DNA of 64,000 nucleotides from an uncultured Synechococcaceae cyanobacterium (GCA_902536065.1 CACAVZ010000003.1:62001-126000); one strand, 5' to 3'; counted from the stretch's first letter, positions 1-9,968 are shown. Program-made: numbers and translations. Notes: a model not told the origin generated them from the letters alone.

Positions 1-681
1 TCAATGGTTGATTCATCTGTGGGAGGGAAAACAGGAGTAAATCATCCAAAAGGTAAGAATTTAATTGGAGCGTTCAATCAACCTAAAGCAGTTTTTATTG
101 ATCCAGAAACTTTAAAAAGTTTGCCCAAAAGAGAATTTAGTGCCGGCATGGCTGAAGTAATAAAATACGGAATAATAAGAGATAAAGAACTATTCGAATA
201 CTTAGAAATTGAAAAAAACAAGAATGAACTTATAAATCTCAAGAATGAATATCTAATAAAAATAATTGATAGTTCAATAAAAACGAAGTCTCATATTGTT
301 TCTCAAGACGAGCATGAAAATGATGTTAGAGCAATATTGAATTATGGTCATTCTTTTGGTCACGTTATTGAAAATTTATGTGGATACGGCAAATTTCTAC
401 ATGGTGAGGCAATATCAATTGGAATGAATATTGCGGGGAAAATAGCAATTGAGAAAGGGTTATGGTCTAAAGAAGAATTAGAAAGACAGCAAATTCTATT
501 AGAGAGTTACAATCTTCCTACCGAGATCCCCAAAATAAATAGAGAAGACGTTCTTACAATACTTATGGGGGATAAAAAAGTTCGAGATGGCAAAATGAGA
601 TTTATATTACCGAAAGAAATTGGTGCTGTTGATATATATGATGACGTAGAAGATTCATTATTTTTAAAATTTTTTTCTTAA
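1..681 (+). CDS. aroB: 3-dehydroquinate synthase, C-terminal part (cut by window edge)
   Basis: This enzyme converts DAHP to 3-dehydroquinate in the shikimate pathway, using NAD+ and a divalent metal. The reading frame is open to the left edge, so about the first third of the usual ~360-residue protein is missing. The visible part has the [12 protein letters not shown] segment, AEVIKYG with the metal-binding Glu (about fragment residue 51), GHSFGH (His near 116) and [10 protein letters not shown] (His near 133). These are the three AroB metal ligands. It is convergent with the MidA-like gene; the stop codons overlap by 4 bases. The family is clear; only the 5' end is unknown. Confidence 0.96.
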   Translation, partial: SMVDSSVGGKTGVNHPKGKNLIGAFNQPKAVFIDPETLKSLPKREFSAGMAEVIKYGIIRDKELFEYLEIEKNKNELINLKNEYLIKIIDSSIKTKSHIVSQDEHENDVRAILNYGHSFGHVIENLCGYGKFLHGEAISIGMNIAGKIAIEKGLWSKEELERQQILLESYNLPTEIPKINREDVLTILMGDKKVRDGKMRFILPKEIGAVDIYDDVEDSLFLKFFS

Positions 682-1868
682 CGCAAACAGATAGAATTTA
701 TATTCATTTTCTTCTCATTAAACTTTTTAAAAACAATCCACTTAAAATCACCTAAACAAACAGGATCAACGAGTCTAAGTAATGCCTCTCTTCTTAAAAG
801 GGCATTAGATAAATCCTCCTTTAATTCTTTCTGAATCCCATAAAGTTTCTCTGCTAATCCAAGTGCCAACAAAGCCTCCCCTTGTTTAGTTATTCCAACA
901 GTATCAAATCCAAGAGTCTCAGCATCATTAATTAAAGTTTCTATGCACACATGAGATGTTAAATCGCAATTTCCAGGAGAATCTAGGACATTATTCGTCA
1001 TTTTTTGATTTTCATAAGAAACTATCGTCCCATCAGAATTCTTAGAGGTATAGTATTTTTTGGCTTCTTTAGCGTAATCTATTATCAATAAAATACCATT
1101 ATTAATTTTTTGATAAATAGCTTTTAACCATTTTGAGTTATCAATATGCCATTCTGTCGTCCATCCTTCAAGAGCATATTCAGGCGGGATAGTTATCTCC
1201 AACTCACTTTTAGCAAGTTCAATACTTTTTTCCAATTCTCTTGTAATTGGCATTTTATCAAAAAATAATTTATGAGATTTTTTGTCTATAGAAACTGCTT
1301 GTCGAATTAATTTTCCCTTTGAAAAGGTTATTCTCTCTACTGGCAAAGCATCCAAAACCTCATTTGCTAGAACTATTCCGTTTATATTATTTCCCTTCAC
1401 ATCTTCCAAACCTTTCCACAAAATATCAATACCTAAGTTCAAAAATTCTTCCAATTTATTTTTTTGTTTTTCTACCATCCCTTTATTAGGTTCAATAATT
1501 ACAAAAGAAACTCCTTCTAAAAGATTCTTGTTGTTTTCAAAAAAATATTTAATTAATCCACTCATAAAGCTTCCATCTCCAGCTCCAAATTCAGTTACAG
1601 ATAATTTCTGATTAGATAAAAAACTACTTTTGAACTGAATCAACCAATCTTCTATTTGTTTACCAACCAAAAAAGCAAAATCATCCGATAGAGAGGGTGA
1701 TGTGACAAAATCTCCTCGAACACCTAACTCAGCTTTACCACTGCCGTAATAACCATTAATAGGATCATTTAATGCAAAATTCATAAAGTCATAAAAACTT
1801 ATAGTCCCTCCCATTTTTATTATTTTTTTTACTAACCAATCTGGATTATTCGCGGGTAAGCTATTCAT
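678..1868 (-). CDS. MidA-type class I SAM-dependent methyltransferase (DUF185)
   Basis: This is a 396-residue member of the DUF185/COG1565 family, whose mitochondrial homologue NDUFAF7/MidA methylates an arginine of a complex I subunit. The sequence has the SAM-binding GAGDGS motif at residues 95-100, an IIEPN acidic motif near 125 and [10 protein letters not shown] at 169-178, all family hallmarks. The N-terminus carries the typical [20 protein letters not shown] stretch. A role in NDH-1 maturation would fit by analogy but is inference. The start lies only 31 bases from the divergent TPM-domain gene, so the two promoters must overlap. No disruption is seen. Confidence 0.88.
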   Translation of the reverse strand: MNSLPANNPDWLVKKIIKMGGTISFYDFMNFALNDPINGYYGSGKAELGVRGDFVTSPSLSDDFAFLVGKQIEDWLIQFKSSFLSNQKLSVTEFGAGDGSFMSGLIKYFFENNKNLLEGVSFVIIEPNKGMVEKQKNKLEEFLNLGIDILWKGLEDVKGNNINGIVLANEVLDALPVERITFSKGKLIRQAVSIDKKSHKLFFDKMPITRELEKSIELAKSELEITIPPEYALEGWTTEWHIDNSKWLKAIYQKINNGILLIIDYAKEAKKYYTSKNSDGTIVSYENQKMTNNVLDSPGNCDLTSHVCIETLINDAETLGFDTVGITKQGEALLALGLAEKLYGIQKELKEDLSNALLRREALLRLVDPVCLGDFKWIVFKKFNEKKMNINSICLR

Positions 1869-1899
1869 CGGCGAAAATATAAGGAGACAAAATTTATTT

Positions 1900-2697
1900 A
1901 TGCCTTCAAAGATTAACTATTTATTTGGAATATTACTATCAATATTAGTTTTAATTTCACATAAACCGGTTTTCGCTATAAATAATCCAAATCTCTTACC
2001 AGAAGAAAAAACACCAGTAATTGATTTAGCTAAAACATTAAGCCCTTATCAGAAAAAATCTTTAGAGGAAAAGCTCAACAACCTAGAAATTGAAAGTGGG
2101 TGGAAAATCAAATATTTATCTCAGTTTGAGAGTTCTCCTGGTAGTGCAATAAAGGACTATTGGGATTTAGATGAGACAAGTTTGCTTATAGTTGCGGATC
2201 CTAGAGGGGGGAATTTACTGAACTTTAATGTCGGAGAGGCTTATTTTAATTTTATGCCAAGATTATTTTGGGTTGAACTTCAAACAAGATTTGGTAACCA
2301 ATATTATGTTAAAGATCACGGTGAGGATGGTGCAGTATTAGACGCAATTGATTCAGTAAAGATTTGCCTCGAAAGAGGAGGATGCCAAGTTGTCCCTGGC
2401 CTACCCAAAGAGCAATATATATGGACTTTATGTACATCAATTCTTGGAGGTTTAGTAGCTGGTTTTGCATCTGCTCCAAGAAAAAAAGGTCAAGTCATAT
2501 CAATTGGATTTCTAGCTCTTCTTTCTCCTTTATGGGGAATGTTATTTGGAATTTTCGGTTTGGCACCGATAATATCCAGAACAAATGATTTATTACCTTT
2601 ATTTAAAAATGGTTTAGCTTTTACAGCCGCTGGAATTGTAGGTTATATCTTGTCTCAAACATTATTTTCAAGATATGAAAAGCCCAAAAATATTTAA
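1900..2697 (+). CDS. TPM-domain (TLP18.3/Psb32-like) thylakoid protein
   Basis: The 265-residue protein has an N-terminal signal peptide (hydrophobic residues 8-26 ending PVFA), then a TPM domain at about 35-155 and two or three C-terminal membrane segments (about 172-192, 200-220, 232-250). TPM proteins of this type (Psb32, plant TLP18.3) act in photosystem II repair in the thylakoid lumen. The linker has two cysteines (KICLERGGCQ). The ATG is preceded by AAGGAG, but with a long spacing of about 13 bases. Family membership is well supported; a Psb32 function is by homology only. Confidence 0.8.
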   Translation: MPSKINYLFGILLSILVLISHKPVFAINNPNLLPEEKTPVIDLAKTLSPYQKKSLEEKLNNLEIESGWKIKYLSQFESSPGSAIKDYWDLDETSLLIVADPRGGNLLNFNVGEAYFNFMPRLFWVELQTRFGNQYYVKDHGEDGAVLDAIDSVKICLERGGCQVVPGLPKEQYIWTLCTSILGGLVAGFASAPRKKGQVISIGFLALLSPLWGMLFGIFGLAPIISRTNDLLPLFKNGLAFTAAGIVGYILSQTLFSRYEKPKNI

Positions 2698-2720
2698 AAC
2701 ATGAACAAAAATATCTAGTC

Positions 2721-3554
2721 CTAAAAAAATTTATCTTCTTCACGGATTTCACCAGACTCTGAATACCATCGATGAGAAACATGACTTAATCCCTTTTTTT
2801 CAAACTCAATCCATGAAAAGTTAATTAGCAATTTCCCATCTTCATCAGTTTTATATCTTGGCACCACAGCAGTGTTGAAATAAATTGTTCCTTTGCTATC
2901 AATTTTAAGCATCTCTCTTAAACCAAGATTTCTTTTAAGCCGGTTGTGCATATGACCAAAAATTACAAGATCAACTTTTCTTCTCTTTTGTATTTGAGAA
3001 ATAGCCACAGACAAATCTCTATCTCCCCAATCTAATGAGGGTAATTTCCAGTCTTTCCCACAAATACTTTTAGGTTCTGAACCTAAACCCGAAGGGCCTG
3101 CATGAGACATAATTATTAAAGGTATATCTTCGATACTTTCTTCTGAAGATTTGATGATTTTATTTATTGAATCTTGTTCGGTAATGGGACCATAAACGCC
3201 TTTAACTTCTTTAGAAAGATAATAGCCGCCGCCAGAACTGCATGGTCTTGCAGACAATAAATTTATTTGATTATTAAAAACTTTCAAATCCCATGCACAA
3301 TATTTTTCACCAAGAACACGTATCTGCTTTGAGAGAGTTTCGCCTGTAGCATCGTTGCCTCTATCATGATTTCCTAAAATCACAAAAGTAGGAATTTTGA
3401 TCTCATTGATTTTTTTAATTATTTTGACACTCCCATCAGAAATATCCCCAACAAATAAAACAATATTTGGTTTGATAATCGATAAGACTTTTAAGTCTAA
3501 TTCAGACCATTGACCATGACAGTCACCAACAATAGCAATTTTTAAATTTGTCAG
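2721..3554 (-). CDS. Calcineurin-like metallophosphoesterase with non-ATG start
   Basis: This is a metal-dependent phosphoesterase of about 277 residues. Read from CTG at 3554, it carries the full set of family motifs: GDCHG close to the N-terminus, GDISDG, GNHDRG, then SHAG and the late GHMH. The first in-frame ATG (3383) would remove the GDCHG metal-binding motif and the GDISDG motif, so translation must begin upstream. An in-frame stop lies a few codons before, leaving only CTG (3554) or ATT (3557) as starts. Alternatively, an ATG in the neighbouring frame joins through a one-base loss in an A6 run. The substrate is unknown; cyanobacterial homologues are usually annotated only as phosphohydrolases. 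Confidence 0.85.
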   Translation of the reverse strand: MTNLKIAIVGDCHGQWSELDLKVLSIIKPNIVLFVGDISDGSVKIIKKINEIKIPTFVILGNHDRGNDATGETLSKQIRVLGEKYCAWDLKVFNNQINLLSARPCSSGGGYYLSKEVKGVYGPITEQDSINKIIKSSEESIEDIPLIIMSHAGPSGLGSEPKSICGKDWKLPSLDWGDRDLSVAISQIQKRRKVDLVIFGHMHNRLKRNLGLREMLKIDSKGTIYFNTAVVPRYKTDEDGKLLINFSWIEFEKKGLSHVSHRWYSESGEIREEDKFF

Positions 3555-3603
3555 AATTTTTTCTGTTTAAAGGCATATAATCTATTTAGAGATATTCTAA
3601 ATC

Positions 3604-4572
3604 CTGACCAGTATAACTTCTACTGCAAAACAGAAATCAGTTCAAAACGAAGAGGATTTGATTTCTGAAATAAAGGAACGTTGCGAAAAAGCTAATGCAA
3701 TTATTCTTGCGCACTATTATCAAGCTCCAGAGATTCAGGAAATTGCAGATTTCATTGGCGATTCATTAGATCTATCTAGGAAAGCTGCAAATAATGATGC
3801 TGATATAATAATCTTTTGCGGTGTGCACTTTATGGCCGAAACCGCAAAAATACTAAGCCCAAATAAAACAGTCCTATTACCAGATATAAACGCAGGATGC
3901 TCATTAGCAGATGATTGTCCCTCAGATAAATTTCAAAAGTTCAGGGATGAAAATCCTGATCACTATGTAGTAAGTTATATAAATTGTACTGCAGAAGTAA
4001 AAGCTCAAAGTGATCTGATATGTACAAGCAGTAATGCAGTCTCATTAATTGAAAAGATACCTCAAGATAAAAAGATAATATTTGCACCAGATCAAAACCT
4101 TGGGAGGTGGGTACAGAAAAATTCAGGAAGAGATCTTAAATTATGGCCTGGCAGCTGCATTGTTCATGAATCGTTTAGTGAAGAAGCACTTCTAAAATTA
4201 AAATATCAAAATCCAGGATCAAAAGTCATTGCTCATCCTGAATGTAGTCAAAATTTACTAATTCTCTCAGACTTTATTGGATCAACAAGTAAGCTGCTTG
4301 ATTTCGTAAGTAAAGATCCATCTAAAACTTACATGGTTCTAACTGAACCTGGAATAATTCATCAAATGAAAAAGAAAGAACCTAACAAAATTTTTATTGA
4401 AGTCCCAGATGTAGAAGGTTGTAAATGTAACGAGTGTCCATATATGAAATTAAATACTTTAGAAAAAATTCTAGATTGTTTGAGAAACAATTCCCCGTCT
4501 ATCGAACTAGACCCAGAAATAATAAGAAGAGCCTATGTGCCAATAAAGAGAATGCTGGATATGAGTAATTAA
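3604..4572 (+). CDS. nadA: Quinolinate synthase A
   Basis: NadA condenses iminoaspartate with dihydroxyacetone phosphate to quinolinate for NAD synthesis, using a [4Fe-4S] cluster. Visible motifs include ILAHYYQ and the cluster cysteines in NAGCSLAD, WPGSCIVHE and the C-terminal CKCNEC. The first standard start is TTG at 3658, but GAGG sits only about 3 bases before it, and cyanobacterial NadA proteins are usually longer at the N-terminus. The frame stays open back to a stop at 3598, giving CTG at 3604 as a candidate that adds 18 residues; TTG 3658 is the fallback. It is divergent from the metallophosphoesterase and convergent with ctpA (stops overlap). Confidence 0.93.
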   Translation: MTSITSTAKQKSVQNEEDLISEIKERCEKANAIILAHYYQAPEIQEIADFIGDSLDLSRKAANNDADIIIFCGVHFMAETAKILSPNKTVLLPDINAGCSLADDCPSDKFQKFRDENPDHYVVSYINCTAEVKAQSDLICTSSNAVSLIEKIPQDKKIIFAPDQNLGRWVQKNSGRDLKLWPGSCIVHESFSEEALLKLKYQNPGSKVIAHPECSQNLLILSDFIGSTSKLLDFVSKDPSKTYMVLTEPGIIHQMKKKEPNKIFIEVPDVEGCKCNECPYMKLNTLEKILDCLRNNSPSIELDPEIIRRAYVPIKRMLDMSN

Positions 4573-5903
4573 TTTAATGAAAATACTTTATCTTCCTTAT
4601 TAATTTTTAGGAATGCATTAAGGTTTGTAGTGTCGGGCTTAAATTCGCTTATCTGATTCTTTCTATTAATTAAATTTATTAGCTCTTTTTCACCAGCTCT
4701 ATATTGTTTATCTTTTCTAGTTCCTATCTCTCTTTGGAGTATAGGGTCTATATTCATTTTTACTTCTATGTCTGGAATAATTCCAGATTTGTTTATATCA
4801 GTACCGTTCGGAGTTAAATACTTAGCGACAGTAACAGTTAGACCTGAACCATCAACCAATGTTCTCATAGATTGAACTAAACCTTTACCAAACGTTTTCT
4901 TACCAACTAATTTTCCTCTTTTGTTATCTTTAATTGCACCAGAGACTATTTCACTAGCACTAGCAGAACCCTCATTAACTAATACAACTAAGGGCTTTTT
5001 TGTTAGAGCTTGACCGTTTCCTTTTTTTGTTTCTTTTAAACCATCTTTACTTACCGTACTTACTATTACTCCTTTGTTAATGAAGTGCCTTGAGATATCA
5101 ATGCTTGATTCTAATAAACCTCCAGGATTACTTCTCAAGTCAAGAACATACCCTGAAACTTTTTTTGTTTCTAAATCCTTAATAGCATCTCTAGTCTCTT
5201 TTGATGCATTTGCATTAAATTGTTTAATTCTTACATAGCCAATTGATAAGCCGTTTTTGGTTTGATTGACTTTACTTGATACAGATTTTATTTCAATTTT
5301 TTCTCTTGATAAAATCTTAAAAAAGGATTTAGAATCTCTAAGAATTTCAAGTTTTACTTTAGTACCTCTTTGTCCTCTTATTAATTTCACAGCATCCTCA
5401 ATATTCATACCTTCAGTAGAAATGTCATCTATGGATAATATTTTATCTCTAGCTTTAATTCCAGCATCAAATGCAGGGGTGCCCTCTATGGGAGAAATAA
5501 TTATTAAATCATCAGATTCTTTATCTTTAACTATTTGGATACCAACTCCAGTTAATTCACCAGAGGTATCGATTCTCATCTGATTAAATTCTTTTGGTTC
5601 TAAAAATCTAGTATAGGAATCATCTAAGTTTGAAAGCATATCTCTAATCGCATCATATGCTTCGTTGCTATCTGAATATGTTTTTGATAAAACTTCTTTT
5701 CTTAGATTAATCCACTTGGACTTTTGAAATTTGCCGCTTGAATCAAGAAAATCTCTATATACAATTTGCCAAACATGATCAATTACTTCTTTATAACTGT
5801 TATTTAAAACTGTTGCCTCTGCAAAATTATTTAAAAATAGTCCACAAAAGGATGTCGCAAACAGAAATATATATTTTTTTTTAAGCAATTTTCTTATCTT
5901 CAA
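4569..5903 (-). CDS. ctpA: Carboxyl-terminal processing protease CtpA-like (S41)
   Basis: This is a 444-residue serine protease of the S41 family, secreted to the lumen or periplasm. A signal peptide covers residues 8-30 (ending AEA), a PDZ domain lies at about 112-195, and the catalytic core follows. The catalytic Ser is expected at 315 in GSASASE and the catalytic Lys at 340 in KKTFGKG, with the 25-residue spacing seen in E. coli Tsp. LRSNPGG at 257-262 is also typical. CtpA trims the C-terminus of the photosystem II D1 precursor; cyanobacteria have several paralogues, so D1 processing by this copy is likely but unproven. Confidence 0.92.
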   Translation of the reverse strand: MKIRKLLKKKYIFLFATSFCGLFLNNFAEATVLNNSYKEVIDHVWQIVYRDFLDSSGKFQKSKWINLRKEVLSKTYSDSNEAYDAIRDMLSNLDDSYTRFLEPKEFNQMRIDTSGELTGVGIQIVKDKESDDLIIISPIEGTPAFDAGIKARDKILSIDDISTEGMNIEDAVKLIRGQRGTKVKLEILRDSKSFFKILSREKIEIKSVSSKVNQTKNGLSIGYVRIKQFNANASKETRDAIKDLETKKVSGYVLDLRSNPGGLLESSIDISRHFINKGVIVSTVSKDGLKETKKGNGQALTKKPLVVLVNEGSASASEIVSGAIKDNKRGKLVGKKTFGKGLVQSMRTLVDGSGLTVTVAKYLTPNGTDINKSGIIPDIEVKMNIDPILQREIGTRKDKQYRAGEKELINLINRKNQISEFKPDTTNLNAFLKINKEDKVFSLN

Positions 5904-5966
5904 ATAATTACGATATTTTTTATTATAAAAAGATTTTATTTATAATTCAAAAAATTTGACAAATCC

Positions 5967-7184
5967 TTAAGGATCAATCCACTTCCCATCATCCTTAATA
6001 AGTTGAATTAAAGCATTAACCCCCTCATCTTCAGGTACTCTTTTTATCTCTTCTTTTCTTCTATATAAGGCAATAGTTCCTTTACCTTTCCCAACATACC
6101 CATAGTCAGCATCTGCCATTTCTCCTGGCCCATTAACAATACATCCCATTATTGCTATATCAAGACCCGTTAAATGTGAGGTGGCGTTCCTAACTTTATC
6201 TACAACTTCTTCTAGATTGAACAGTGTTCTACCACAACTAGGACAACTGATGTATTCAACCATTGTTTTTCTTAATCCTAAAGATTGCAAAATGGAATAG
6301 CATACTGGTATTTCCTTTTCTGGAGCTTCTGTTAAGGAAACCCTGATGGTATCTCCTAATCCCTCTGCTAAAAGCGTTCCAATTCCAGCAGTACTTTTAA
6401 TCCTTCCATAATCACCATCACCAGCTTCGGTCACTCCTAAATGTAAGGGATAGTTATATCCTTCTGAGTCAAGCCTATCTGCAATCATTCTGTAAGCTGC
6501 CATCATGACCGGAGCCCTAGAAGCTTTCATAGAAATAATTATGTTATGAAAATCAAGCTCATCACAAATTTTGACGAACTCCATCGCAGATTCTGTCATT
6601 CCTAATGGCGTATCTCCATAAGTAAAAAGCATCCTCTCAGATAAAGACCCATGATTAACTCCAATCCTTAGAGCTTTGTTTTCAGCCTTTAAAACTTCAA
6701 CTAAAGGAGTAAATCTTTTAAGTATAGTTTGCTTAATAGTTTCAAATTCTTCATCTGTATATTCAGTTCTTGTAGGGTCTGATTTTTCAAAAACAAACAA
6801 TCCAGGATTAATTCTTACTTTATCAACATGTTTTGCAACTTCCATTGCAATTTTCATACCATTATGGTGAACATCAGCCACCAAGGGGGTGTTGATATTA
6901 TTTTCTAATAATTTTGCCTTTATATCTCCTACTGCTTTGGCATGTGCTAGGGAAGGAACAGTTAACCTTACTATTTCACAACCAACATCATGAAGTCTTT
7001 TGATAGCTAAATAAGCATTTTCGACATCCATTGTATCTTCATTTATCATCGATTGAACTCTTACTGGATAATCACTTCCAATAGCTACATCACCCACCAT
7101 TACTGTTCTTGTTATCCTTCTCTCAATATGAGTTGAATATCTTTTGGAGAGACTATTAACCTCTTTTGATTGAGTTAATGACAT
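5967..7184 (-). CDS. ispG: 4-hydroxy-3-methylbut-2-enyl diphosphate synthase (GcpE)
   Basis: IspG carries out the reductive ring opening of MEcPP to HMBPP in the MEP isoprenoid pathway. The 405-residue protein begins the TIM-barrel domain with [12 protein letters not shown]. The C-terminal iron-sulfur domain has CPSCG (Cys 314 and 317) and [10 protein letters not shown] (Cys 348, Glu 355), the three Cys and one Glu that hold the [4Fe-4S] cluster. The same pathway supplies carotenoid precursors used by the lycopene cyclase at 60.7 kb. It lies downstream of the uracil-DNA glycosylase gene (35-base gap) and may be co-transcribed with it. Confidence 0.97.
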   Translation of the reverse strand: MSLTQSKEVNSLSKRYSTHIERRITRTVMVGDVAIGSDYPVRVQSMINEDTMDVENAYLAIKRLHDVGCEIVRLTVPSLAHAKAVGDIKAKLLENNINTPLVADVHHNGMKIAMEVAKHVDKVRINPGLFVFEKSDPTRTEYTDEEFETIKQTILKRFTPLVEVLKAENKALRIGVNHGSLSERMLFTYGDTPLGMTESAMEFVKICDELDFHNIIISMKASRAPVMMAAYRMIADRLDSEGYNYPLHLGVTEAGDGDYGRIKSTAGIGTLLAEGLGDTIRVSLTEAPEKEIPVCYSILQSLGLRKTMVEYISCPSCGRTLFNLEEVVDKVRNATSHLTGLDIAIMGCIVNGPGEMADADYGYVGKGKGTIALYRRKEEIKRVPEDEGVNALIQLIKDDGKWIDP

Positions 7185-7219
7185 TAAAATTTTTGATATT
7201 CAAAAAGGATTTCACTAAA

Positions 7220-7723
7220 TTATACGGCATATAGTTTACCACTTACATTCTTTAGATCTTTCAAAGTTAGATGGTAAGGTTTATTGATTTCTTTTGAAGG
7301 AAATCTCAACAAATAAGATGGATGAAAAATTACCATAATTTCTCTCCCATCTTTTTTGATCCATTGACCTCTTAAATTACTTATAGGATCTTTAACTTCT
7401 AAAATAGCTCTCATGGCAGTAGAACCAGTAAGTAATATGAATTTTGGATCAACTAGCTTTATTTGCTGTAACAACCAAGGTTTATGAATATTAATTTCTC
7501 TGGCAGTGGGTTTTCTATTATTTGGTGGACGACATTTAATTACATTACAAAAATAAACATCCTTCTTATAGTCAATCCCTGCTTGTATTAATAATTCGTT
7601 TAATAACTTACCTGATTTACCTACATATGGTTTTCCTTCCAAATCTTCCTGTGCTCCAGGTGCCTCACCAATTATTAACAAATCTGCAAATACACTTCCT
7701 CTCCCAATTACTAACCTTTTCAC
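7220..7723 (-). CDS. Family 4-like uracil-DNA glycosylase lacking the usual Fe-S cysteines
   Basis: This 167-residue protein matches family 4 uracil-DNA glycosylases, which remove uracil from DNA in base-excision repair. Motif 1 reads GEAPGAQED, followed by KPYVGKSG, CNVIKCRPPNNR and the late HPSYLLR. Family 4 enzymes normally hold a [4Fe-4S] cluster through CxxC near the N-terminus, the Cys of KCRPP and a fourth Cys 16 residues later. Here the start is a GTG, an in-frame stop lies upstream, there is no N-terminal CxxC, and the fourth position is His (about residue 79). Only the CNVIKC cysteines remain. The fold call is firm; activity without a cluster is uncertain. Confidence 0.85.
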   Translation of the reverse strand: MKRLVIGRGSVFADLLIIGEAPGAQEDLEGKPYVGKSGKLLNELLIQAGIDYKKDVYFCNVIKCRPPNNRKPTAREINIHKPWLLQQIKLVDPKFILLTGSTAMRAILEVKDPISNLRGQWIKKDGREIMVIFHPSYLLRFPSKEINKPYHLTLKDLKNVSGKLYAV

Positions 7724-7883
7724 CGAAAATAAAACTTTAAATATTTTTATCTTAAGAACTTAAGTCATGAAAATAAAATAGATTAAGAAAATGAACTAAA
7801 TTAAACCATAGTGTGATAGTTTTATTTATTCTTAATTTATGCATTTGTCATTATTAAAGTCATATTAGAAAAGTCATAAGTCA

Positions 7884-9062
7884 ATGAGTCAAGTTAATTT
7901 ATCTGATCGGGCACTTTCAATTGAGCCTTCTCTTACATTGCAGATAAGTGCTAAAGCAAATCAATTATCTGAAGAAGGAGTAGATATTTGCAATTTAAGT
8001 GCAGGAGAACCTGATTTTGATGCACCAAAGGAAGTTATAGAGGCCACAAGTAAAGCTATATTTGATGGATTCACAAAGTACGGCCCCGCAGCGGGGAATC
8101 TAGATCTCCGAAAAGCAATTGCAAATAAACTTCAAATTCAAAACGATTTAAATTATGAATTTGAAAATGTAATGGTCACAAATGGTGCTAAGCAAGCAAT
8201 ATATAATCTTTTCCAAGTTTTAATAAATACTGGAGACGAAGTTATTATTCCTTCTCCATATTGGTTAAGTTATCCCCAGATGGTTAGATTGGCGGGTGGG
8301 AAGCCAATTTTTACAAATTCTTCTGCAGAAGATGGATTCAAAATAAACATAGAAGACTTGAAGTCTAAAATCTCTTCAAAAACTAAATTTATAATTATCA
8401 ATTCTCCTAATAATCCTACTGGAAGAGTTATGTCAAAGGAAGAATTATTACAAATTGCCGATTTAACTAGAGAAAATCCAAATATCAATATTCTTTCTGA
8501 TGAGATTTACGAACTAATCCTTAAAAAAGAATTTAAACACTACAGTTTATCTTCATTAGCAAATGACTTAAAAGATAGAATCTTTATAATAAATGGGTTT
8601 GCGAAAGGATGGGCTATGACTGGCTGGAGGATAGGTTATTTAGTAGGCCCCAAAGAAGTAATCAAAGCATCCTCAGCATTACAAAGTCAAAGTACAAGTA
8701 ATGTTTGCTCTTTTGTTCAAAAAGGTGCTTTAGAGGCTTTAAAAATCAATAATGAGTTTTTCTCAATGATGAATAGCCATTATGATCAAAGAAGAAGACT
8801 TCTCTATGAGGGCCTTAATAATATAAATGGTATTTATATTGAAGAACCTAACGGAGCATTTTACGCATTTCCAAAATTACCTAACTCCTCAATTACTTCT
8901 GTTGATTTTTGTAATAAAGCTCTTCAAGATTACGGATTAGTTGTTGTACCTGGAAAAGCTTTTGGAGCTGATCAAGGTATAAGAATATCTTGTGCAGCTT
9001 CAGAAATTAAAATAAAAGATGGACTACAGAGGCTTGAAAAAGCAATCTCTGAATACTATTAA
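7884..9062 (+). CDS. aspC: PLP-dependent aspartate aminotransferase (class I)
   Basis: This is a 392-residue class I aminotransferase of the 1-beta/aspartate subgroup, which exchanges amino groups between aspartate and 2-oxoglutarate; relatives also act on prephenate. Motifs are LSAGEPDFDAP near residue 40, YGPAAGNLDLR, NSPNNPTG at 173-180, SDEIYE near 205, the PLP lysine at 241 in FAKGWAMTGWR and the substrate arginine at 249. The 160-base divergent spacer to the glycosylase gene holds its promoter. It is followed after 12 bases by phnD, although a shared function is not obvious. Confidence 0.9.
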   Translation: MSQVNLSDRALSIEPSLTLQISAKANQLSEEGVDICNLSAGEPDFDAPKEVIEATSKAIFDGFTKYGPAAGNLDLRKAIANKLQIQNDLNYEFENVMVTNGAKQAIYNLFQVLINTGDEVIIPSPYWLSYPQMVRLAGGKPIFTNSSAEDGFKINIEDLKSKISSKTKFIIINSPNNPTGRVMSKEELLQIADLTRENPNINILSDEIYELILKKEFKHYSLSSLANDLKDRIFIINGFAKGWAMTGWRIGYLVGPKEVIKASSALQSQSTSNVCSFVQKGALEALKINNEFFSMMNSHYDQRRRLLYEGLNNINGIYIEEPNGAFYAFPKLPNSSITSVDFCNKALQDYGLVVVPGKAFGADQGIRISCAASEIKIKDGLQRLEKAISEYY

Positions 9063-9074
9063 TTCAAATAAGTT

Positions 9075-9968
9075 ATGTGTAATTTAAAGAATTTCCTATT
9101 TAGTACATCTCTATTATTTTCTGTTTTTTCATCACCTGTATTTTCAAATCCCAAAGTTTTAAAAGTTGGAGCGATACCTGATCAAAACCAAGATGTTTTG
9201 GACAAAAGATTTAATTTATTTTCAAAAGAATTATCCAAACAACTTGATGTAGAAGTTAAATACATTCCTGTTATTAATTATGTTGCAGCAGTAACTGGAT
9301 TTAGAACTAAAGATTTAGATTTAGTATGGTTTGGCGGTTTATCAGGAGTTCAAGCAAGATTACAAACACCTAATTCAATTGTCATAGCTCAAAGAGATAT
9401 CGATAAGGAATTTAAAAGTGTTTTTATAGTAAATAAAAATTTAGAACTTAACTCAATTTCAAACATTAAAGGACTTAAAAAACTAAAGAATTTAAGATTT
9501 ACTTTTGGCTCTGAAAACTCAACTTCTGGAAGATTAATGCCAGAATATTTTTTAAATCAAGCAGGGGTAGAAATTAAACATTTTAAAGGGAAAAAAGCAG
9601 GTTTTAGTGGGAGTCATGATGCCACTATAGCTTTAGTTAATAGTGGGGCATTTGATGCTGGAGCTTTAAATAAACAGGTTTGGGAAAACAATCTTAAAAA
9701 TAATCCCAAAAGAACAAGTAATTTAGAATTATTCTGGATCACACCAGAATATGTTGACTATCATTGGTTAGCTCAAGGTGATCTTGAAAACAGATTCGGC
9801 GAAGGGTTTACAAAAGAACTTAAATCAGTAATTCTAAATTTAGATATAAAGCAAAAATCACATAAACATATATTAGATATGTTCAATGCAAAAAGATTTA
9901 TAAAGGCAGAATCAAAACAATATAAAAATATAGAGGAAATTGGGAGGAAATTAAATAAAATTAGATGA
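9075..9968 (+). CDS. phnD: Phosphonate/phosphite-type ABC transporter substrate-binding protein
   Basis: The 297-residue protein has a signal peptide (about residues 1-25, ending VFS) and the PhnD fold: the VGAIPDQN opening, WFGGLSGVQAR in the middle and GSENSTSGRLMP in the second lobe. PhnD-like proteins capture phosphonates or phosphite in the periplasm; studies of Prochlorococcus PhnD1/PtxB homologues reported phosphite binding. The stop overlaps the phnC start by 4 bases, so the genes are translationally coupled. No catabolic genes (C-P lyase or PtxD) are seen nearby. Family certain; ligand inferred. Confidence 0.88.
   Translation: MCNLKNFLFSTSLLFSVFSSPVFSNPKVLKVGAIPDQNQDVLDKRFNLFSKELSKQLDVEVKYIPVINYVAAVTGFRTKDLDLVWFGGLSGVQARLQTPNSIVIAQRDIDKEFKSVFIVNKNLELNSISNIKGLKKLKNLRFTFGSENSTSGRLMPEYFLNQAGVEIKHFKGKKAGFSGSHDATIALVNSGAFDAGALNKQVWENNLKNNPKRTSNLELFWITPEYVDYHWLAQGDLENRFGEGFTKELKSVILNLDIKQKSHKHILDMFNAKRFIKAESKQYKNIEEIGRKLNKIR

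Noticed and set aside
1282-1611. 109-aa ORF opposite the MidA-like gene
   Set aside because: A shadow frame of a well-supported gene with no family likeness; the same applies to other opposite-strand ORFs inside nadA, ispG, prfC, sulP and metY.
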